Source: Ancrocorticia sp052089425
Lineage (GTDB): Bacteria; Actinomycetota; Actinomycetes; Actinomycetales; Actinomycetaceae
DNA: 6,790 nucleotides
Reading direction: 5' to 3'
Assembly (NCBI RefSeq): GCF_052089425.1
Contig: NZ_JBQCZW010000063.1
Location: 1-6,790 of the forward strand
In this document: piece after piece, positions 1-4,523 of the stretch
How the letters are laid out: every line of letters starts with the position of its first letter
Numbering within the stretch: the first letter of the stretch is position 1
Translations under genes and position numbers: made by a program
Notes under the pieces: generated by a model
What the model was told of the DNA's origin: nothing
Databases searched by the model: none
The model's input: the letters and a program-made list of their open reading frames with translations, nothing else

Positions 1-466
1 CAAGATCCCCCGGAACCAGATCGTAGGCTCGGCCAAACGCCACGATGTTCGGCGCTACGAGGATCAGGCGGCCGTCCGGGGGCGAGAAGGGATCGTGTTG
101 GCCGAGGACGTTGGCTGCCATGACCGAAAGCCCTGCGCCCATGCCCGCCGAGGTGACGATGTTCGTTGCCGAATCAACCAGCGAGTGCTGGCCTTCGTTG
201 CCGGAGTGGGCCACATCCAACATGGAGTTGAAGGTTTCGGCCGCTGCCTCCGCCCAGCGGGTGCGATCCACTACCCGCACGGGCACACGAGCTATGGCGC
301 TTGCACCATCCAAACCGCTCACGTGAGCCACAATACTCGGGGCCTGCCCGGCACTCTCGCGCAGGCGGGCCACGGTGTCACGGGCTTCGCTGTTCGTGAC
401 CCGGGGCTGCCTGCGCGCCAACCGTCCAGAAATACGCCCAACAAGCCGAGGATCGAGAGTGCTCAT
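1..466 (-). CDS. Zinc-dependent metalloprotease, DUF2342 family (N-terminal part, cut by window edge)
   Basis: I translated the minus strand from the ATG at 466-464 to the window edge; it stays open for 155 codons. The protein starts MSTLDPRLVGRISGRLARRQ and contains NVLGQHDPF and GRLILVAPNIVAF, which I recognise as the conserved N-terminal core of the actinobacterial DUF2342/zincin_2 family (related to Rv3626c). The HEXXH zinc site, which lies further on in this family, is outside the window, so catalysis cannot be checked here. No signal peptide is visible, so it is probably cytoplasmic; its substrate is unknown. The start is well fixed: the dacB TAA stop lies in the same frame 18 bp upstream, leaving no earlier start, and a weak GGTAG precedes the ATG. 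The 18-bp gap suggests co-transcription with dacB. In related genomes tilS and hpt follow. Confidence 0.85.
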   Translation of the reverse strand, partial: MSTLDPRLVGRISGRLARRQPRVTNSEARDTVARLRESAGQAPSIVAHVSGLDGASAIARVPVRVVDRTRWAEAAAETFNSMLDVAHSGNEGQHSLVDSATNIVTSAGMGAGLSVMAANVLGQHDPFSPPDGRLILVAPNIVAFGRAYDLVPGDL

Positions 467-484
467 GCGTCTACCGTACGCGCT

Positions 485-1846
485 TTAGAGATCTGTGAGT
501 GAACTCAGGAAATCGTCAATTACCTGGCGTGTACCGGGGGCGTTCCCCTCCTCGATATCATCCACCAACACGGAGAACGTGAGCAGACGCCCGGAATCCG
601 TGTATAGGTAGCCAGAGAGGGAAACCGCTTGGATGAGCGTACCCGTCTTACCGCGAATCACCCCGCCCAGATCATCCTCAGCCAACCGGTCACCCAGAGT
701 GCCATTTAGTCCCGCCACCGGTAAGCCGGAAGCGATGGCTTCCAGATTGCACCCATCGCACGAATACGCGTTGTCGAGGATCCCCACCTGAAGATCAGTG
801 GTGAGCCGATTAGAGATGGAGAGCCCGGAGTTATCCGAAATCGTGACGCCCTCCATCGGGTAGTCCAGCGAGGTCAGGATCTCAGCCGTTGCCTTCGCGC
901 CGCCTTCGAAATCCCCGGCCTCCCCGTGCTTAATGCCAACGAGGTGACCGAGCACTTCGGCCAGAGAGTTATCAGAATCCGTGAGCATCTGATCCACCCA
1001 CACCCGCACACTCGCACTGTGGATGCGCCCAACTTCCGCGGATCCCTCTGGCGCTGTTGCTGGGTCAACGATGTTGACCGAGATGCCGTGTCCCTCCAAC
1101 GCGCTTGCGAAGGCCTGCGTTGCGTCACCTTCGGGATCGCTGCTGTAGCCGGAATCGCTCCTACCGCGATCAATAGCGATGGGACTCATCGCCATGACGT
1201 AGGCGGTATCGGCCCCTTCAACGTCAGGGTGATATCTGGGACCAGAAAACAGCGAGGTATCAACCGCCAGATCCACCGTTGAGGTTCCCTGTTCTGCGAG
1301 CGCTTCCGCCGCCTGATCGGCAAGGTCACCGAGGCCAGCGTGGCCCGTTACGGCAGAATCATCACCAGCGCCGGCGGAAAGCAAAACGTCTCCACCCCCT
1401 ACGAGGTACAGGGTCCCATCCGCCAGCATCGCCGTAGTGTCCATGGTGGCATCCGGGCCAAGTGTTTCGAGCGCCGCGACGCTCGTGAGAAGTTTCTCGT
1501 TAGAGGCTGGCACCCGCGGCTCAGCTTCGTTGAGTCCACCCAACGCCTCACCGGTCAACGTATCGATGACCTGCACGGAGGGCTCCCCCTCCAACCGCGA
1601 ATCCTCAGCGAATTCCGTGATCGCGCCGCTGACAGATTCGGTTGAGGGCACCGGCGCTTCCTCATCGAGGCTGGGCAGAGATATGTTCGCAGGCTGCACA
1701 GGCTCAATACTCGGATACTCTTGGGCAGTATCCCCAACAGGGCGCGTTGTGATGAGTCCCGGGGTAAGATCAAAGGCATCTGTTAGGACATAAATGCCGC
1801 CAAGCGCCAGCAACGCGGTTGCTACAACCTGAGTTTTACGTTTCAC
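485..1846 (-). CDS. dacB: D-alanyl-D-alanine carboxypeptidase / endopeptidase, PBP4 (peptidase S13) family
   Basis: This low-molecular-mass penicillin-binding protein trims the terminal D-Ala of peptidoglycan stem peptides and may cut D-Ala-mDAP/Lys cross-links outside the membrane. All three penicillin-binding motifs are present (453-residue numbering): SNEK at 115-118 with the acylated Ser115, SDN at 291-293, and KTG at 400-402. They are embedded in S13-like contexts (VPASNEKLLTS, LTDSDNSLAEVLG, IRGKTGTL). A positive MKRK start is followed by one hydrophobic segment (about residues 5-23), which is a signal peptide or membrane anchor, and then an acidic, Pro-rich stretch before the catalytic domain. 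I chose the GTG at 1846 because it places MKRK directly before the hydrophobic helix. The frame stays open to a GTG at 1906, but that would overlap the ppa ribosome site and adds 20 residues that do not resemble a signal peptide. No good Shine-Dalgarno precedes 1846, so the mRNA may be leaderless. It is divergent from ppa and is followed by the metalloprotease gene. Confidence 0.9.
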   Translation of the reverse strand: MKRKTQVVATALLALGGIYVLTDAFDLTPGLITTRPVGDTAQEYPSIEPVQPANISLPSLDEEAPVPSTESVSGAITEFAEDSRLEGEPSVQVIDTLTGEALGGLNEAEPRVPASNEKLLTSVAALETLGPDATMDTTAMLADGTLYLVGGGDVLLSAGAGDDSAVTGHAGLGDLADQAAEALAEQGTSTVDLAVDTSLFSGPRYHPDVEGADTAYVMAMSPIAIDRGRSDSGYSSDPEGDATQAFASALEGHGISVNIVDPATAPEGSAEVGRIHSASVRVWVDQMLTDSDNSLAEVLGHLVGIKHGEAGDFEGGAKATAEILTSLDYPMEGVTISDNSGLSISNRLTTDLQVGILDNAYSCDGCNLEAIASGLPVAGLNGTLGDRLAEDDLGGVIRGKTGTLIQAVSLSGYLYTDSGRLLTFSVLVDDIEEGNAPGTRQVIDDFLSSLTDL

Positions 1847-1857
1847 ACTGCTAGTGT
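1845..1857. repeat. Short dyad at the dacB start
   Basis: ACACT, three bases, then AGTGT form a perfect 5-bp dyad that overlaps the proposed GTG start of dacB (1846-1844). A protein bound here, or a hairpin formed here, would affect dacB initiation. The arms are short, and such a repeat can occur by chance. Confidence 0.25.
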
Positions 1858-1920
1858 CGCATAAAGCCAACCGGTCGGGCCTGTGCGTGACCGAAGTTAT
1901 CAGCACGAAGGAGAATGCCG

Positions 1921-2421
1921 ATGATGGAATTCGATGTGACTATCGAGATCCCCAAGGGTAACCGGAACAAGTACGAGCTTGACCATAAAACTGGGCGGAT
2001 CCGGTTGGATCGTATGCTCTTCACTTCCACGCGTTATCCGGATGATTATGGGTTCATCGATGACACCCTCGGAGAAGATGGCGATCCGCTTGACGCACTG
2101 GTTCTTCTGGAGGAACCCACATTCCCCGGCTGCGTGATTCGCTGCCGCGCTCTGGGCATGTTCCGCATGCGCGATGAACATGGCGGCGATGACAAGGTGC
2201 TGTGCGTACCCTCGGGCGATCAGCGAGCATCGTGGCGTACGGAAATCGAAGACGTCTCGGAGTTCCACCGCCTCGAAATCCAGCACTTCTTCGAGGTGTA
2301 CAAGGATCTTGAACCCGGCAAGTCTGTGGAAGGCGCCCACTGGGTAGGCCGTGCAGACGCAGAGGTAGAGATCCAGCGGTCCTACGATCGGGCCGTTGAA
2401 GAAGGCTACTACGATCACTGA
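1921..2421 (+). CDS. ppa: Inorganic pyrophosphatase (family I, soluble)
   Basis: This is the cytoplasmic Mg2+-dependent enzyme that hydrolyses pyrophosphate to two phosphates and so drives nucleotide, aminoacyl-tRNA and polymer synthesis. The family signature D-x-D-P-x-D is present as D53-G-D55-P-L-D58, followed by FRMRDEHGGDDKVLCVP with the Asp90/Asp91 pair and YKDLEPGK near 127-134. The length, 166 aa from this start, fits actinobacterial family I enzymes. An ATG at 1915 is in frame, but it lies one base after AAGGAG (1908-1913). The ATG at 1921 has a 7-nt spacing and gives MMEFDVTIEIPKG, close to the MQFDVTIEIPKG start of the M. tuberculosis enzyme; ATG 1924 is also possible. The gene ends in tandem stops TGA-TAG. 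It diverges from dacB, as in mycobacteria, and converges on the NlpC/P60 gene. I could not assign a convincing promoter in the 1847-1907 gap. Confidence 0.96.
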   Translation: MMEFDVTIEIPKGNRNKYELDHKTGRIRLDRMLFTSTRYPDDYGFIDDTLGEDGDPLDALVLLEEPTFPGCVIRCRALGMFRMRDEHGGDDKVLCVPSGDQRASWRTEIEDVSEFHRLEIQHFFEVYKDLEPGKSVEGAHWVGRADAEVEIQRSYDRAVEEGYYDH

Positions 2422-2449
2422 TAGGCGCTGACTGCACGGAGCCTATAGC

Positions 2450-2491
2450 AAGAAGCACGGCCTCGAGAGGATTCTCGGGGCCGTGCTTCTT
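2450..2491 (+). terminator. Bidirectional terminator hairpin between ppa and the NlpC/P60 gene
   Basis: The outer arms AAGAAGCACGGCC (2450-2462) and GGCCGTGCTTCTT (2479-2491) are perfect complements. The inner arms CGAGA (2464-2468) and TCTCG (2473-2477) continue the stem through a single T-G wobble (2463/2478), leaving a four-base GGAT loop: 19 pairs in all. On the plus strand the stem ends in TTCTTTGT, a modest U-tract for ppa. On the minus strand the exit is TTCTTGCT, weaker but usable for the convergent hydrolase gene, whose stop is 38 bp away. Confidence 0.88.
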
Positions 2492-2529
2492 TGTCAGTAC
2501 TCTGTTGTCTCTATCGGGACTTTGCGGTG

Positions 2530-4002
2530 TTAGAACACGCGCACAACCTTCGATGGGGTTCCGACCCAGCTATCCGGGCCGATGCGTGTCCCCATCCCGG
2601 GGTTCCACGCTCCAACGTTCTGCCCGCCACCAAGGCTGATGGCAACGTGGCCAGGCCAGAAGAGGATGTCACCGGGCTTGGCCTGCGAATAGGGAACCTC
2701 GTAGCCAACGGAGGGTGTGAAGCTCGTGCGGTTGTATCCATCGATCTTCACGCCATGCTGTGCATACACGTACTGAACGAAGCCGATGCAGTCCCAGCCA
2801 GCGGTGCTTGTGCCGCCCCACACGTAGGGGATACCGATGAAGGCCTTCGCCGTTCCGACGATTGCCGAAGCCGATCCGCCCGGGTTGGGCTTGGGCTTGG
2901 GCTTGGGCGCAGGGGGCTTGGGCTTGGGCGCCGGAGGCTTAGGCTTGGCCGTAGCTGTTGGAGACGGCGTCGGCTTGGCCGCCTGAGTTGGAGTCGGCTG
3001 TGCTGAGGGCTTGGTGGTTGGTGCCTGTGTTGCTGGAGCTGGCGTTGTTGGCGCCGGAGCCGGTTCGCTCGTGGGCCTCGGAGCCGGTTCACCCTCGGAA
3101 GGCTGTTCCTCTGCAGGTGCCTCATTGGCAGGCTCAGCCGCCTCGTCCGATCCGGCATCTACAGTGTCATCTTCAGCAACTGGAACCTGATCGTCGTTCT
3201 CAGTAAACAATGCCTCCGCGGATGCAATCGTTTCCTGCTGCTGCACTTCGGCCGCCTCTTTGGCCTTGGCTTCCTTCTTGTCCTGAATATCGCGTTCGAT
3301 CTTGGCCGTGGTGCCCTTTTGAGCGGCGAGCTGGGTGATCAGTTCTTCGCGCTGGTCAGAGATCGCGGCGATTTGATTGGAGGATTCCTTCTCAGCAGCC
3401 TTCGCATCATCAGCAGCTCCCTTGGCCTTCTCAGCTGCCTTCTGATACTTCTCCGTCTTGGCATCGGCTTCATCACGCATCGAATTCGCAACGTCTTGAA
3501 GTGCCTCGAACTTCTGCACGCGCTGATCGGCATCCTGCCCAATCAGATCAAAAGCACGTGACTTCTGCGTCGCATCCGAGAAGGAGGACCCGCCCATCAA
3601 GAACTCGGTGCCGGGAATCGCACCAGCTCCGTCACGGTACAGCGCCGATGAGATCTGACCAAGTTCGCCCTTGGCCTCTTCCACCTTGGCCGCCGCATCA
3701 TCCGCGGCCTTGTTGGCGTACACGGCCTCATCGAGGGCATCGTCCAACTTGGCCTCGGCCTCTAGCTGAGCGGCTTTGGCATCAGCGGCCTTGTTGCCAA
3801 GTTCGTTGTTCTCCGCAGCCAGCTGCGCCAGTTGAACATCAATGCTTCCCACATTGTCAGCAGTGGATTGTTCGGCCGCCTTGGAATCCTCCAACGCCTT
3901 TTGGTCCGATTCATCGGCGGACACAGGGGCAACAACCGCGCCCGCTACCACCGCGAGCGCTGCCGTGAAGGACAACGACCCGCGAATTCTTGAATTACCC
4001 AC
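2530..4002 (-). CDS. Secreted coiled-coil NlpC/P60 (C40) peptidoglycan hydrolase, PcsB/RipA-like
   Basis: Proteins of this design cut peptidoglycan stem peptides during growth and cell separation, often under FtsEX control. In 490-residue numbering there is a signal peptide (1-29, cleavage likely after PVSA), then a long Ala/Lys/Glu-rich coiled coil (about 32-256) interrupted by a PcsB-like segment with LYRDGAGAI and SSFSDATQKSRAFDLI. A Pro/Thr/Glu- then Pro/Lys-rich linker (about 275-375) follows, and a C-terminal NlpC/P60 domain (about 376-490) with GWDCIGF (Cys405), KPGDILFW and GHVAIS (His452). Two features are odd: the family's usual Ser after the catalytic Cys is Ile, and the usual third catalytic position, 12 residues after His452, is Gly. 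I chose the GTG at 4002 because GGAG (4012-4009) sits 6 nt upstream; the TTG codons at 4029 and 4017 lack this support. It ends at the shared terminator with ppa. Confidence 0.9.
   Translation of the reverse strand: MGNSRIRGSLSFTAALAVVAGAVVAPVSADESDQKALEDSKAAEQSTADNVGSIDVQLAQLAAENNELGNKAADAKAAQLEAEAKLDDALDEAVYANKAADDAAAKVEEAKGELGQISSALYRDGAGAIPGTEFLMGGSSFSDATQKSRAFDLIGQDADQRVQKFEALQDVANSMRDEADAKTEKYQKAAEKAKGAADDAKAAEKESSNQIAAISDQREELITQLAAQKGTTAKIERDIQDKKEAKAKEAAEVQQQETIASAEALFTENDDQVPVAEDDTVDAGSDEAAEPANEAPAEEQPSEGEPAPRPTSEPAPAPTTPAPATQAPTTKPSAQPTPTQAAKPTPSPTATAKPKPPAPKPKPPAPKPKPKPNPGGSASAIVGTAKAFIGIPYVWGGTSTAGWDCIGFVQYVYAQHGVKIDGYNRTSFTPSVGYEVPYSQAKPGDILFWPGHVAISLGGGQNVGAWNPGMGTRIGPDSWVGTPSKVVRVF
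2883..2949 (-). repeat. In-frame GGCTTG-type tandem repeat encoding the Pro/Lys linker
   Basis: The plus strand carries repeated GGGCTT / GGGCGC units. On the coding (minus) strand they read KPKPPAP twice and then KPKPKPNP, directly ahead of the NlpC/P60 domain. The two 7-residue units are 21 bp each. The repeat makes an extended, positively charged linker that could bind wall polymers, and it is a likely site of length variation between strains. Confidence 0.75.
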
Positions 4003-4200
4003 AATGATCTCCGTCAAATTTCGCGTCAACTGCCGCTACCCCCACGAGTGGTTAGGAGAGCCTCAGCAGTGGCCATATCTATACGGAAACGAATCTATAA
4101 CATTTTTGTCAGAATAGAAACACTTACACCAACATTCCCACGATTATCATTTGTAACATCCCTTTCATCGTTCACAATTGAAGCATCCTAAACGCGCGCC
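4003..4200 (-). promoter_or_regulatory. AT-rich upstream region of the NlpC/P60 gene with a possible structured 5' leader
   Basis: This gene-free stretch is clearly more AT-rich (mainly 4075-4185) than its surroundings and should hold the hydrolase promoter. On the minus strand it contains two TATAGAT elements (4083-4077 and 4099-4093) and a GATAAT (4148-4143) that could act as -10 boxes; no convincing -35 is spaced correctly for any of them. Nearer the gene, GCCACTGC (4073-4066) and GTAGCGGC (4039-4032) can pair with one A-C mismatch and one G-U wobble. They enclose a CCAC/GTGG dyad (4042-4051). This could be a leader stem just upstream of the ribosome site. Confidence 0.35.
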
Positions 4201-4263
4201 ACACCGCCATTTCCCCTCGCCCTCACCGCCAGTGTGGCTTCGCCCACACAAAGAATGCCACAC
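4198..4263. repeat. Cluster of GCCACAC repeats
   Basis: GCCACAC occurs at 4198-4204 and 4257-4263 in direct orientation (both continue GCCACACC), once inverted as GTGTGGC at 4232-4238, and as a partial CCACAC at 4244-4249. The inverted and partial copies form a perfect 6-bp hairpin with a six-base CTTCGC loop. No ORF explains it. It may be a protein-binding cluster between the divergent NlpC/P60 and met promoters, or a remnant repeat. Confidence 0.45.
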
Positions 4264-4302
4264 CTACTGCCGCCGCTCGCCTCACTTCGCCGCGCCTCGA
4301 CA

Positions 4303-4329
4303 TCTCATTCAGGTCTCATTGCCTGAGAT
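4303..4329 (+). promoter_or_regulatory. Candidate operator: TCTCATT direct repeats plus inverted copy
   Basis: TCTCATT occurs at 4303-4309 and again at 4314-4320, so the copies are exactly 11 bp apart, one helical turn. An inverted copy follows: ATCTCA at 4302-4307 has its exact complement TGAGAT at 4324-4329. A nested dyad TCAGG (4309-4313) / CCTGA (4322-4326) lies in the same stretch. The cluster ends 14 bp before the putative -35 of metYX, a usual place for a transcription factor site. It does not match the C. glutamicum McbR site as I remember it. Confidence 0.4.
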
Positions 4330-4343
4330 AATTGATTCGGCAC

Positions 4344-4374
4344 TTGACGCCCACCCACAGGCGCCCCCTATGCT
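4344..4374 (+). promoter_or_regulatory. Putative sigma70-type promoter of metYX
   Basis: TTGACG (4344-4349) and TATGCT (4369-4374) resemble -35 and -10 boxes, although the 19-bp spacing is longer than the optimum. Counting seven bases from the end of the -10 places the transcription start at A4381, the first base of a short ORF. This would give a leader of about 143 nt before metY. Confidence 0.5.
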
Positions 4375-4380
4375 CTGAAC

Positions 4381-4404
4381 ATGACCATGCGAATGTCCCA
4401 CTAG
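4381..4404 (+). CDS. Methionine-rich leader peptide MTMRMSH (candidate attenuator uORF)
   Basis: ATG ACC ATG CGA ATG TCC CAC TAG encodes seven residues, three of them Met (codons at 4381, 4387 and 4393). The predicted transcription start coincides with the first ATG, so it would be translated as a leaderless mRNA, which is common in actinobacteria; no Shine-Dalgarno is needed or seen. Codons 5-6 (ATG TCC) contain the UGUCC segment that can pair with GGACA at 4468-4472, and the stop codon overlaps the start of an 8-bp hairpin. A ribosome paused at Met codons would therefore change the folding of the leader. It precedes genes for methionine synthesis, which fits a Met-sensing peptide by analogy with the cysteine-rich leaderless leader ORFs reported in mycobacteria. 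It is very short and the function is inferred. Confidence 0.45.
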   Translation: MTMRMSH

Positions 4405-4516
4405 CGCACGCTGCTTCGTGCGCTTCCCAGCCCATCCGAACATGTACGTCAATGTGCGGGCTGGTAAGGACAATATGGCCGTCAGGCGTGTCCGCCGCCC
4501 GCTCCCAACAAGGGAG
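4394..4516 (+). promoter_or_regulatory. Structured metYX leader RNA with alternative pairings
   Basis: Visible pairings are as follows. P1 is UGUCC 4394-4398 with GGACA 4468-4472. P2 is AGCGCACG 4403-4410 with CGUGCGCU 4417-4424, loop CUGCUU. P3 is CCAGCCC 4427-4433 with GGGCUGG 4458-4464, containing an inner ACAU/AUGU pair (4440-4443/4452-4455). Together they make a three-way junction. Competing pairings also exist: GGACA with a second UGUCC at 4489-4493, CGCAC 4405-4409 with GUGCG 4454-4458, and GCGGGC 4456-4461 with GCCCGC 4497-4502. There is no U-run suggesting an intrinsic terminator, so control would be at translation or through Rho. It does not match the SAM-I or SAM-IV cores known to me. 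Confidence 0.55.
4502..4516 (+). promoter_or_regulatory. Shine-Dalgarno-sequestering hairpin of metY
   Basis: CUCCC (4502-4506) is the exact complement of GGGAG (4512-4516), with a five-base AACAA loop. GGGAG is the core of the metY ribosome site AGGGAG (4511-4516), 7 nt before the ATG at 4524. When the hairpin forms it would block initiation, so it is a plausible output switch for the leader RNA upstream. Confidence 0.5.
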
Positions 4517-4523
4517 AAATGAA

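Noticed and set aside
1872..1893. CGGTC-N12-GACCG dyad between dacB and ppa
   Set aside because: Five-base arms with a long spacer are likely by chance, and no promoter could be placed around it.
1900..2418. Open minus-strand frame of about 172 codons opposite ppa
   Set aside because: It mirrors the ppa coding frame and has no protein features of its own.
2421..2446. ATAGGC / GCCTAT inverted repeat just after the ppa stop
   Set aside because: Only six pairs with a 14-base loop and no T-run; the strong hairpin next to it explains termination.
2883..2949. CRISPR-like or non-coding tandem repeat
   Set aside because: The repeats are in frame, have no spacers, and encode a Pro/Lys linker.
2491..3006. 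Plus-strand frame rich in Leu-Gly-Arg repeats
   Set aside because: The repeats are the complement of the Pro/Lys linker repeat in the hydrolase gene; the rest is low-complexity antisense.
4003..4029. TTG starts for the NlpC/P60 gene at 4029 or 4017
   Set aside because: The GGAG at 4012-4009 with 6-nt spacing points to GTG 4002, and the signal peptide begins properly from there.
4003..4200. c-di-AMP (ydaO) riboswitch or MtrA boxes upstream of the NlpC/P60 gene
   Set aside because: The conserved ydaO segments are missing. A single GTTACA and a loose ATAAC-N6-GTCAG are too weak to call an MtrA site.
4332..4523. In-frame upstream extension of metY by 64 codons
   Set aside because: It resembles no protein of the family, covers the promoter and the leader inverted repeats, and the ATG at 4524 has a well-spaced ribosome site and the normal family N-terminus.
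4381..4523. SAM-I, SAM-IV or T-box riboswitch ahead of metY
   Set aside because: The conserved cores known to me (for example the GGCAACC-type segments of SAM-I/IV or the T-box TGGNACCGCG) are not present. An Rfam covariance search would be decisive.
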